From Cryptomeria japonica (Eukaryota > Streptophyta > Pinopsida > Cupressales > Cupressaceae): DNA of 60,000 nt. Location: NCBI RefSeq assembly GCF_030272615.1, contig NC_081411.1:44097517-44157516 (forward strand), in the 5' to 3' direction. Under the pieces are notes generated by a model. It was given only the letters and a program-made list of their open reading frames with translations, made no database searches and was not told the origin of the DNA. The first letter of the stretch is position 1. Every line of letters starts with the position of its first letter. Both the position numbers and the translations under genes were made by a program. Of the stretch, positions 46,118-58,570 are shown piece by piece.

Positions 46118-46476
46118 GATGATCAAATACTCATATAAAAGCACACAAATTGCAAACAAGATCAAGAAATTTCTAAATTGCAAATGAGCAAATGAAAACC
46201 TAATCTCTATTTATAGCTCAAAATTAGGGTTTTTTGACACCTCGACGCCCGTGGTCCCCGCCAACTTCAAACACCTTGTAGCCTACTCAAACGATCTCGA
46301 AATCACACAATTTCACACGCTTGCTCATTACACTATATTCGAAAACATGGTCTCAATTTTGGGATTTTCCGACCATCTTTTCCGAGGGGGCATATTTACA
46401 CTATACAGCAATACCAAGGCATACTAGGGCAGAATTTTTCATTTTCTTTGAAACAATGTTGTTTCGACTTTATCTC

Positions 46477-46489
46477 AAAGAGGGGCAAA
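46477..46489 (+). promoter_or_regulatory. Polypurine tract of copy A
   Basis: AAAGAGGGGCAAA directly before the TGTAGACACC start of the next LTR. Position and purine content fit the plus-strand primer of a gypsy element. Confidence 0.85.
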
Positions 46490-48019
46490 TGTAGACACCT
46501 AAAAATGTCTCATTGATCATGTACTAATTATTCATCTAATTAGTTAAATAATTCTTTAATTCTTTAATTAATTTAATTAATTTAATTAGTCCAATTCTTC
46601 TAATTTCCTATTTTCTCATAATCTTACTAATTATTCTATTTCCTATTCTATCATCATTTAATCATTTTAACCATTTTCTAAATATTAATTAAATATGTAT
46701 TATTTAATTAATTCTCATTAATTCCCCAAATTAAATAATCTTTATTATTTAAATAAATTAATTCTCAATTTCTATTCTACCATCTAATCATTCAACCCTC
46801 TTCTAAATATTAATTAAATATTTATTATTTAATTAATTGTGATGTAATCATTTAATTCAAATAATCTTTATTATTTAATTAAGTTCCATTTTTATTGTAT
46901 TCGGTCACTATGGTTGTTTTCTCACCGATACCTATCTGATATCCATTGGGTTTCTATGTCGAAGAAACCTTGGGCTTCGGTGATCTCCTTTATTTTTCCA
47001 CCGAAACACTTCTTCCATCAAAATCATCATGCCCTGTTGGTGAATGGATCTATTGTCTCACCGAAGCCTTTCTTTACCCTCCCTTATCATCTTCCACCAA
47101 TAAAGTTGAATCGGTGAATCCATGCCTATCGGAGGCATGCCTTTTAGCTTCCTCGAAACCTATTTCCTCATCAATATCTTTTATCGATGTAGCTTCCTTT
47201 GTTTGATCGACATTATTCTTTCAATGAGAACATTCCTTTCGGTGAGTTGCATCAATGGTATTATCCCCTCGAAGACCTTTTCCCGTCGATGAAAATCTTC
47301 TCCGCTTTCCTCGATATCTTTTGTCGATGGAATTACTGTCTTCGATGAGTCTTTTCTGAAGTTCATCGGCACTTCCTTTCTTCAATGGCCCTTCTATATC
47401 GATGAGACATCATTGGGTCTCATCGATATTATTTGAACCTGGATATCTTAATAGGATGCTACTACACCCGCTTGATGACTTGTGGGCTACCATGGTATTA
47501 ATGAAAATGATGATTTCTTTTAACAATAGGGGGATTTTATAATTTAACTCCACAAATAATCATTAAAATTTGATGCTCAATAGGTGGCATCACTTATCTT
47601 CCTTTAATCTCCTAAATTTAGCTTTTTTAGTCTTGCCCCTCTGCTAGGATAAGCTTAAAGACTAGAAGGAGGCAATACCTTACATTAATGAGCATAGGTA
47701 TATAAACGTGCTAGCATATCTCGCTCCCAGATATATGTGATCATGGATATATAGGTATTATTATTTATGTAGATATTGCCTTCTTTTAGGACTAACACTT
47801 AGCTAGCTATCCTCATCCCTATTTTACCTTTTCGGTCCCCTATATTCTTGATGTTTTGTCTCTTGTTTTGTTCTTAAGAAGCTTTCAGGCTTTAATGTCT
47901 CTAGGTTGCTTTAACTTAGCTTCGTAATTTTGTTAAGCGGTGTATATGTTGTGTGTCATCCTCTTCCCTGTGTATGATCGGTCCCAACCACCTTCAAGCT
48001 TTCTAAGCCCTCCATGGTT

Positions 48020-49020
<1,001 letters not shown>

Positions 49021-51590
49021 AGATGCATATGTCAATTTTCCTCTTTCTTCCTAGTAATCTCTAGCTTCATATTATTAGATTAAGGGTTGACCTAATAAAA
49101 TTTTATCTCACTTAAAGCTTTCCCATGACACTCAATTAGGGCCTGGAAGGCTCTCGAACCATATTCTTTAAGATGGTAGCTCCCCGCGATCTCTTTGCAG
49201 GAATATTTATGGAATTTGCCTCATTAATATTTATTGAGTTAATGCTCTTCGATGGGTAATCACTCTCGCAATATATTTCTGGAGATTTTTTGATACTAAT
49301 ATTTTGAGTTGTGTATCCTAATAGGGTGATCATCCAAGCAGGTATGATATATTGTATAAGTTGACCTGTTCGGTTTTCCTTTTCCTAACATTCTGGTGAG
49401 AGATTTTCTCAAGATTTTGTGCAGCATAAAGAGCAAAGAAAGCTTAACCCTATGTTTCAGGAATAGCAAGAATTGTCGCCCACAAATGGTAGCATCACCC
49501 CAAGAGATGGGCAATCTGTTGCTCAACTTTACACAGAAGATTTCTACATACAATCTCCATTATTTTGGACAAGTTCCCTTTGTGATCTTGTATCTCCATT
49601 TTGTATTGCATTCTTAATTTTTTCTGATCCTTGAGGGATCTGGGCTAGACCGGAGGTTTTCTTCCCTCCATTCTTTCGTACCAGTGCCTACACCGAATGG
49701 AAGTGTAAATGTAAATCTATCTACTTTTTAAACTAATAAAATTCTTTGGCCTCGGCCTTTTATCGATCAAAAAAAAAAGTTCCATTTCTATATAATTAAA
49801 TAATTTCTTTAAATTATTTAATTAACTAATTAATTCTTCCATTTCCAAATCCCCAAATTCTAATTTCATTTAATTTCTTATTTCTTCTAATTTCTTCTAA
49901 ATTCAATTACATGTGCATGATTTCAAAAACCAAATTGAAAATCAAAGTCAAGTTCTAAATATATTCAAATACTAAATTGAATTAAAATAAATTCAATTAT
50001 TTAAATAAATTTCATGCAAAGATTAAATTGAAAATCTAAATCTAAATGCAAGAACATGCTAAATTAATTAATTCAATCAATTAATTAATTAAATAATTTA
50101 TCTCTCGAGTCTCTATTTCCTTCTTTCAGTTAGCTTTTTCTAAATTAAGCTTTCTTTGTCATCTTCTTTATTTCCTCCAATCATTCTTTTTCTTCCTTCA
50201 ATCAGCTTTTTCTCAATCAGTTGACTCAGTTAATCTATTCAATGTATTGAGTTTCACTCCTACAATCAATAGTTCAATTATCAATTTTCATTTGAGCTCA
50301 CCCTAAGTTCCACCTCTTGATCAATCTGTTCCACCTTTCAATCAATCTTCTCCAATTTTCTATAAATTGAGCATCCAATCTCTATTCTCAACAATCACAA
50401 ACTTTGAATCTTTGTGCCACTTGTAGGTTACCAGCGCAATATCTGAGAGCCATCATACCACGTCAAAGAAGAGAAGAGCAATGGAAGCTATATGCAATCT
50501 TGGAATAGGGAGTTTCATTGAATTATTATAATTCCTATTTGTTTGATATTACATTATTTCATTATCAGTTTGTTAGAATTCTTTGATTAGATAGGGATTC
50601 ATGATTTCCCTTTGTTTCTAAGTGATTGTTTTGATTAAGATGAATTTTACACACAACATTTCTTTTTTCTTAAGGTAAATAATTTTTATCGTGTTTGGGG
50701 TGGGCCTATTGTTGCATTAAGTGACTTTCCACCTGCCTTTGGGGTCTTGGGAGAAGGGAAGGAGGTGACAACAACATCCAATTTTTATTTTATTCTACAT
50801 AGTGAGGGGTATCTTTGACTGGGGATTTCATCACCCAACAGAGGTACTTCGAATTGGGATGCATTGGGGATATCATCTCTCCCAGCATACTCTCGAGTAG
50901 GTTTTTCGAGTCGCTATATAAGTATATTGGTTAGGCGGCTAGAGTATTGAGTGAATTCGACATGTGTGGGGGCCTTCCCTGCACCGATAAGCTCAATTAA
51001 AGTCTTAAGTGGCTTGCTTTGAGAATCCTTCGTTGATTGGGATCCCTCAAAACCTAATACTATGAACCAATTTAGTTGCCAAAAATCCTACATTCAGTGA
51101 TTCCGGGAGTGTGGATCATACCCCATAGATACCCTTCATGTACCTTACACTATGATACATAAATCCCTTGGCTATAAGATCTTCGGATCTTCGGGGCAAG
51201 AGAGGCTGGCATGCCCGAGAATTGTGTGTCGTGGAGTGGAGCTAGTGTTGCTAGACTCTCTATCTATTCATTTTGTCTCAGTATTTCGTAAGGGCCTCAT
51301 TGAATGGTGTCCACTTGCCAGCCTAAGATTGTATTTCATGCTTTTTTATGTATCGTTGTGCTAGACCAGTATTGAGTCAGTCCTTTGGGCTATTTCAGGC
51401 CCTATCCTACGTATCTCTGAATTTTTTGAGATTGTATGAAAATAGAGTCAATCAGCTATATATACCTCTAAGCAATTGTTCTCAGATTTGGAAAACTGCA
51501 AAAAACTTGTCATACACACGAAATTACAGAAAACAAATTCCATTTTGAAACCAAAAACTTAAAGTCCTTACATACTTGTGACCCTAGGAA

Positions 51591-52000
51591 GTCTTTTGCA
51601 TAGTCCCACTTACGTCCTCATTATTGTCCTAAGTCTTTGCATAGTCCCACTTACGTCCTCATTATCGTCCTAAGTCTATGCATAGTCCCATTTACATCCT
51701 CATTATTGTCCTAAGTTTTCGCATAGTCCCACTTGCATCCTCGTTATCATCCTAAGTTTTTGCATAGTCCCAGTTACATCCTCATTATCATCCTAAGTCC
51801 TTGCATGGTCCCACTTACGTCCTCATTGTTGTCCTAAGTCTTTGCATAAGTCTCGCTTACATTCTCATTATCGTCCTAAGTCTTTGCATAGTCCCACTTA
51901 TGTCCTCATTATCGTCCTAAAGTCCTTACGTAGTCCTCATTCATGTCTTCATTATCATCCATAGTCGTTGCATAGTCCTAATTTTGAGTCCACATTATCA
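51591..52000 (+). repeat. 41-bp leader minisatellite, copy B (about 10 units)
   Basis: Same unit as in copy A (GCATAGTCCCACTTACGTCC + TCATTATCGTCCTAAGTCTTT), but about twice as many units. Units differ from each other by one to a few bases. Confidence 0.92.
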
Positions 52001-52071
52001 TATACATCTTCATCTAGACCACATATACGTCTTAGTCCATTGTCAGATATAGAGTCATAGCATGTGTTGTC

Positions 52072-52329
52072 ATGGGTCTCTCGGGTGATGGTTTTCTCCC
52101 CTTCGAGAAACCTAATCTAGTTCCAAATGATGGTCAACAAGAAATCAATGATGGTCTAGCTAACTTAGCTTGGGACTCAAGAAGAAGCACACCTCAATAT
52201 ATAGGAGTCATACACGAGATAAATATTGAGTCTAAGATTGCTCATATAATTGATAGAGAGATTGAGATAGAACAACTTAGGCAAGAAATGAAAAGACTTG
52301 CATTAGAGAAATCTAGAAAAATTCAATAG
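52072..52329 (+). CDS. Small conserved ORF ahead of gag, copy B (85 aa)
   Basis: Counterpart of 21791-22060, open from ATG to TAG. It keeps 'GDGFLPFEKPNLV', 'ANLAWD', 'PQYIGVIHEINIESK' and a charged helical end (EIEQLRQEMKRLALEKSRK), four residues shorter than in A. It is open although the gag that follows has stops within its first 40 codons. Function unknown; see the copy A entry. Confidence 0.55.
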   Translation: MGLSGDGFLPFEKPNLVPNDGQQEINDGLANLAWDSRRSTPQYIGVIHEINIESKIAHIIDREIEIEQLRQEMKRLALEKSRKIQ

Positions 52330-52447
52330 GTCTCACATCAAAATCCTCAACAGAGAGTCTAGTCTAGTCTTGCATACCTCATATTTACGTCTACAGCCTA
52401 GCATTAGTCATCGTCTTGCATAGAACCACCCTCATATAGTAGTCTTA

Positions 52448-54400
52448 GATGCCCGTCACAAGGTCACAAAAAGCGAAAGGTATAATGGACCCGAACAACA
52501 TGCAGTCTATAAACCCCACTTTGAATATGGACATGTCAACTGGTCATTAATCAGGTTCTTAGACAATGTCTACCCTAAATTAATTACAACGACATTTGAC
52601 AAAGGAAGAAATTGAGCCAGCTCAACAAGATCCGCATGTACTTATGATCCTAGATGCACTTATACATAGTGATAGGGACAAGTATCTCTCGTTGTTATTA
52701 CAAAATGGGGTGAAACTATCTAAAGATTTTGATGTCACAAAGATCTTACCACCAGGAAAAACTTTAGGTCAAGATAACAGTCAAACATCACCCATGACAA
52801 AAATACAAGCAACGACATCCAGTTTTCCTCAAAACGAACTTTTCCAAACAAATGTCAACACAAATGCAAACTTTCAAACAAGTGCGTCAACCTCGATGAT
52901 CAATGTTCGTGTCTCAACACCTATTCAAACACAAACAAAAAGTGTTGCCCAACCTCCAGTTTCCTATTCTATGGGATCAATATATAGTCATCAAAATGAA
53001 AATCTAGGTCTTGCCAATTCAACAAGTACAACTCAACCAAACATGGGATCGCATATCACCTTTTTCACGGTACCTAGTCGAATGCACAACATAGAAAGTT
53101 ATAATCTTGGTACCTTCCAACAAACTCCTAGCTATGCAACCACGAATCCTTTTGTGGGACATACACAAACACAAGGTGTACCTTTGAGACAAACAAATAT
53201 TATGACACAACAAATACGGAATTTGTAACAACAAATGACGACCATGCAGACCAGTAATGATAAAAAGAGCTACACAATGCAGGACTTACGTCCTTATCCA
53301 TTTGATCACACATTATACATTCCGCCTTTCCCACAACATTTTGAAATGCCTAAATTTGATAGATATCGAGGGAAGGGTGATCCCAGAGATCATATCAGAG
53401 GATTTTTTATGACATGTATAAAGGTTGCCTCAGAAGATACTTATTTAATGAGACTATTTCCTAAAAGTTTGGGAGGTCTGGCTTTGGAGTGGTTTTCACA
53501 TTTACCACCAACCATCACGTCATGGGGAGATTTAGCTGAACAATTTGTTGCAAACTTCTCGCACAACACTGACACCCCGATTACTTTGATGGACTTGTGT
53601 GCCGCTAAACAATATGAGAATGAAACATTTGCATCCTTCATACAACTATGGAGGGCTCTCTATAGGAGGTGCAAGACAGTTATCCCAGAAACAGAGAAAG
53701 TGGATATGTTCACAAAAAACTTGATTCCCAAGATTAAATATCTGATACAAATGTAATGTTTAACCAGATTCAAACAAATCATGAAAAAATCTCTCAAATG
53801 TGAGAAGGGACTAGTAGAACAAGGTCTTATTAAGTATGGTAACACCAACAACAATGACAAATCTAAGTTTTGGTCAAAAAACAAAAATGTGACCAATGAT
53901 GGTATTGTAGATGCTAGAACGATAAACAAAAATCAACCCGCTTTATCTTTGGGAACGAACCAGTCATCTAATCTGTATATAGGGAATAACACAACCTCCA
54001 CAAATGTAAACACTACACAAAACACAAACACAAGATACCCCAGGGTAAATTCTCCAAGAAGAAATTACACACCTCTAGGAGAACCTATTGAGTCAGCGCT
54101 CAAAAAGTTAATATAGACAAACATGATCACTTTACCTGAAGTAAGAGTGTATGAACCAGGTCCTTTCAAACCCACATGGTGGAATGATAATGATTTCTGT
54201 GATTATCATCAGACTAAAGGTCACAAAACAATAAGTTGCTACAAATTGAAAAACTTGGTCCAAGATATGATAGACCAAGGGGACATCACAATTGATACCG
54301 ATAAAACCTCAGCAAACACAAATCATATAATTTTTAAGGATCCTTTTGTTAAGCATGACAAAGAGAAAGCTACACATCAGGTACCCAAGACAATATAGCC
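52448..54400 (+). pseudogene. Tat-like gag, copy B
   Basis: The ATG at 52448 gives MPVTRSQKAKG, but stops follow near 52545-52590. Open blocks in one frame: 52596-53228, 53235-53756 and 53781-54398, separated by TAA/TAG codons that are Gln in copy A (53226, 53754, 54114). Gag core as in A ('PKFDRYRGKGDPRDHIRGFF', 'AAKQYENETFASFIQLWRAL'). The finger is complete here: 'CDYHQTKGHKTISCYKLK'. A 1-base loss near 54370 shifts the frame before the protease. Confidence 0.88.
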
Positions 54401-55657
54401 AACTACACAGAAGTCTCATATGACTATACTATTCATGCCATTAGCTCAGGAGATATAGCAAACAATGATTCACAAGAAACTTTTGATCAAGATGAGCAAT
54501 ATCAAGACACTCACATAGATGATAACCCAATTTGCATGATATCAGAGGCACCAAAGTATGATGATGATAGAAATATTTGTCGTAGAGACTGGGGGCATGA
54601 TCAATCATCTCACTTAGGTTGGTTTGAAGATGAACTCATAGAACACATCATGGATGTCAAACATACACATAAAGACTATGAAGAGGGATTTAATATAAAT
54701 CTTGATAAAATAGCTTATGATACCAATAAATCTTGTAAGTCAAATGATACAGTCGCTACAATCACCATAAATCCCAGAGACAGAGACTGTGTAGTGGTTA
54801 CTCGCAGATCAAAGGTAACTTTACAAGGGATACCACCAAATCATCCACCAATAGTAGGAACTTACAATGTTGTTGAACTTAAGAAAACTCTAGTAGAGAT
54901 ATCATTATTCGAACTATTGTGAATTTCACCCACTCACAGAGCTATACTAGATAAAGCACTTCAAGATTCGGTAGTGGACAAAGATATAGATGAAAATGCC
55001 TTCCAGTCTATGGTAGGAAATTTGACACAAGGCACACGTATTGCATTCATAGAACAAGATATTCCTAGTGATAGACTACTTTGTAATGACCCACTACATC
55101 TGGAAGCTTACATTCATAAGAGAAGAATCAAAAGAGTACTCATAGATGGAGGAGTTGGTCTCAACATTTGTACTTTAAAGCTGGTCAAGGCACTAGGATA
55201 TTCAAAACTTCACATTGATTCTTCCAAGAGGATAAATATCAAGGCATACGATGATGAAGAACGTCCATCAAAAGGCATTGTAACATTACCAATACAAGTG
55301 GGACCCATAACAACAGAGGTGACTTTTCAAGTCTTGGACAAAGAGCTAGGATATAACATGTTATTAGGTCGCCCATGGATCCACACCATGCAAGAAGTAC
55401 CATCCATAGTTCATCAGTGTGTCAAATTCCCATGCAATTACTTGAAAGAAAGTGTGGATAATCAGGTAGCACCTCTCACTACACAATTGGAGGCATTAAA
55501 AATCACAGAAACAAAAAAGGATATGCCTACAACATCCTCCTTACAGATAAAAGATATGGGTTGTGGAGAGTATTCTATTGCAAATACTTTAAGTGGGAAA
55601 CAGTTGTCTCTTTCTCCTAAATCCTTTGGGAAACCTCACAATACAGTGCAAAAATAA
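54401..55657 (+). pseudogene. Tat-like aspartic protease region, copy B
   Basis: Frame +2 after the shift. The late gag/protease linker has 'DYEEGFNINLDKIAYDTNKS', a part deleted in A. A TGA near 54920 interrupts. The protease core reads 'RRIKRVLIDGGVGLNICTLK', with the catalytic DGG kept (His-Gly-Glu in A), then 'YNMLLGRPWIHTMQEVPSIV'. Open to TAA at 55655. Confidence 0.87.
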
Positions 55658-56949
55658 GACAAAGGAAAATAAATTTTCAGATACACAGATTCATTCTCTT
55701 TCATTAGATGGGGTTACTTAGAAGAAGAATCCTTGAATGAATCTCATATGACAATACCTAGAATACACACAGATCAGTATAGCAATGGATTCAAAATACT
55801 CCAAAGACATGGACGTGATGGTACCACAGGCCTAGGGTTATAGAAACAAGGAAGGCTAGAACCTATTGTTCCTAATGATAATTCAAGGAATCAAGGATTG
55901 TGATATAAGCATGTACAACATATCACCAAAGCAAGACAACGTACCCTTGCCATACTAAATCAACCAAGCAAACCGTTAGACTACACACCACAAAGGGATT
56001 TGTCCGCACAGGTGCTTCCATCTTCATCTCAAACAAATAATCAGGTACCCACATCACCTAGTGCAGAATGAGATGAAGAAGACATGAGACAACTCCTGCA
56101 AGAACCTAGCACTGAGTTAAAAAATGATGCAGTTGTTGACACAACAGTACAGGCTAATGTTGCAATAGATGCAGGTTTACCACCACCACCTGAATCTCAT
56201 CCATAGATGAAGACAAATTGCAAAGGCTTACACCAGGCTTAAGAAGGGTAACTAATGTACATAGAAGACCAGTCAATCTACACCAGAATTAGTGGTAGGA
56301 ACAAGAAGAAATTAGTGATGATAGCTCACATGATGAAACATATATTGAAAGTGAGATAGACTCTCATGACTATGAATTCTTATCATTACATGATTCTAGT
56401 CCACCAGAAGGTGTAATATCAAGGTATCAAATAAAGCTTATATAGGATGAAAATACACAAAGTCATTCAAATAATCAAGTCTTCATGTTATCAGAGTATA
56501 CTAAAGAAGGGAGTAATGATTTACCCCTAGTACATTCACACTTGATTGATTGGGGGAAAGAAGGAAAACCAATGCTGGATTGGTTTGAAAATGATGAAGC
56601 AATTTCAGAATTTCTCGGAGTCAGAGAGGGGTTTCCACAAGGAGATCACAAAGCAGGGTTTGCTGTAGACCTCGATAGAACAACATACTTTGGAGAAGAA
56701 AGTACTTCTATAATAGAAGATAAAGATCAAACTACCAATAATGACAAGAGTGACTTGGGTAATCTTCCTATGGAAAGAGAAAGTTCAGCATTGCTTATAG
56801 AGGAAACAGAAGAAGTAAACATAGCAGAAGGGAAGGTTGTACATAACATCCATCTGGAAAAATCACTAAGCAAAGAAGAAATAGATAGATTCATTCACTT
56901 TTCAAGCAACGACCTATCAAATTTGCTTGGTCCTATTCAGATATGCTAG
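55658..56949 (+). pseudogene. G-patch and acidic linker, copy B
   Basis: G-patch-like stretch near 55775-55875 ('NGFKILQRHGRDGTTGLGL', stop, KQGRLEPI). The linker after it has several stops and a deletion relative to A near 56205 (the segment after PPPESHP is missing). The final block 56485-56949 is open and like A: 'HLIDWGKEGKPMLDWFENDE', 'FPQGDHKAGFAVDLDRTTYF', ending in 'DRFIHFSSNDLSNLLGP' before RT. Confidence 0.75.
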
Positions 56950-57815
56950 GCTTAGACCCTGAGTTAGTGTTGCATCATTTACCTCTAAAACCAGGAGTTA
57001 AACCTTACAAGCAAAAATTGAGAAAAATGCATCCAAGTATTGCATTATTGGTTAAAATAGAACTACAAAATTTGTTGGATGTAGGTTTCATAAGACCTAT
57101 TGATTACGCAGAATGGATATCCAACCTAGTACCTGTGACTAAGCCCACAGGAGGAATAAGAATCTTTATGAATTTCCAGGATCTAAATAAAGCTTGTCCT
57201 AAGGATGACTTCTCGCTACCCAATATCGATATGATAGTTGACCTAATAGTTGGAAAAGAAATGGTATCCTTAATGGATGGTTTCTCAGGATATAACCAGA
57301 TTAAAATTGCACCAGAAGATCAACCTAAAAAAGCCTTTACATGCCCATGGGGAACATACTACTGGAATGTGATGCCATTTGGTCTCAAAAATGCCAGAGC
57401 AACATACCAAAGAGCTATGACAATGTTGTTTCATGACATGATGCATAACATAATGGAAGATTGTGTGGATGACATATTGGCTAAATCACAAACAAGAGAA
57501 GGTCACCTCACGGTCCTTGCATAGATATTTGACCGGTTGGAGCAGTATAATGTCAGACTAAACCCGAAGAAGTGTGTGTTCGGTGTAACAATAGGTAAAC
57601 TGTTAGGGTTCATAGTATCGAATAGAGGAATTGAAGTAGACCTTGCCAAGGTCAAGGTAATCATTGATATGCCACCTTCGTCAATACTTAAACAACTCAG
57701 AGGGTTACAAGGAAGACTGCAATCCATAAGGAGATTCATAGCACAATTGGAAGATAAATGTCACCCATTCCAACATTTGCTCAAGAAAGGAGTTACTTTT
57801 AAATGGACAGAATAA
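56943..57815 (+). pseudogene. Tat-like reverse transcriptase, copy B
   Basis: Like RT of copy A, but with damaged active-site motifs: 'GGIRIFMNFQDLNKACPKDD' has Asn where A has the first catalytic Asp (CTD), and YVDD is CVDD near 57462-57473. The rest is well kept ('WGTYYWNVMPFGLKNARATY', 'LNPKKCVFGVTIGKLLGFIV'). A TAG at 57522-57524 and a TAA near 57813 interrupt. Confidence 0.9.
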
Positions 57816-58570
57816 TGCCAGGAAGCTTTCCAAGCTCTAAAAGATTATCTTTTAAATACACCAGTGTTAGTATCACCTACTCCAAGAAAACCTCTATTGT
57901 TATACATATCAGCAACAAACTCAGCTCTAGGAGCTCTGTTGGAAAATCAAGACGACAAAGGAAAACAAAGAGCCATTTATTATATAAGTAGGACTCTGAT
58001 TGGCTATGAGCTTAATTATACCCCTATAGAGCAAGCATGCTTAGTAGTAATCTTTGCATCCCAAAAGCTAAGACATTACATGCTATCTCATAAGGTACAA
58101 CTCATCGCACGCTTTGATCCACTTAAGTACCTATTGAGTAGAGCAACATTGACCGGGCGATTGGCTAAGTGGGTCATGATCTTGAGTGAGTTTGACATAG
58201 AATACATACATAGAAAGGTCATTAAAAGACAAATTATAGCAGATCAGTTAGTAGAGGCTCCTTTACAAGACAGTCATCCACTACTCATAGACTTTCCAGA
58301 TGATTCAGTGTTTACATTGACAACATCTCTGATGTGGAAATTATACTTTGATGGGTCATATACAAGTCATGGATCTAGAGGATGGATTCTCTTTATTACT
58401 CCTCAAGGGGATTCTATACCTAAATCATTTAGGATAAACTTTCTGTGCACAAATAATATAGCTGAATATGAAGCTCTTCTCATAGGACTTCATACAGCTA
58501 TACAGTGGAGAATACAAGAATGAAAGGTCTATGGTGATTCACAATTGATTGTAAACTAGGTCAATGATGA
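57816..58570 (+). pseudogene. Two RNase H domains, copy B
   Basis: First RNase H open from 57864: 'LLLYISATNSALGALLENQD', then 'IYYISRTLIGYELNYTPIEQ', which spans the site where copy A received the DNA transposon (uninterrupted here), then 'LRHYMLSHKVQLIARFDPLK'. Second, archaeal-type RNase H: 'WKLYFDGSYTSHGSRGW' (about 58335), 'NNIAEYEALLIGL', then after a TGA at 58521 'VYGDSQLIVN'. The pair of RNase H domains identifies the Tat lineage. Confidence 0.9.

Larger units (their letters stand above)
18074..46489 (+). mobile_element. Tat-lineage Ty3/gypsy retrotransposon, copy A
   Basis: Copy A runs from an LTR start at 18074 (TGTAGACATCTAAAAATGTC) to a polypurine tract at 46477-46489, immediately followed by the next LTR (TGTAGACACCTAAAAATGTC at 46490). 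Internal order: leader with 41-bp minisatellite, small ORF, gag with CX2H-type finger, protease, G-patch, RT, RNase H, a second RNase H, integrase. The double RNase H is the mark of the Tat lineage. Between pol and the PPT lie 5.4 kb holding an antisense plant-mobile-domain gene. An 11.1-kb DNA transposon (27801-38936) splits the RNase H region. Many stops and indels make it inactive. The five bases before the left LTR are TTATA; the matching right duplication would lie beyond the window if the A/B array is one insertion. Confidence 0.9.

Noticed and set aside
51591-52000. CRISPR-like array
   Set aside because: Units of 41 bp are directly adjacent without unique spacers, inside a plant retroelement leader: a minisatellite.
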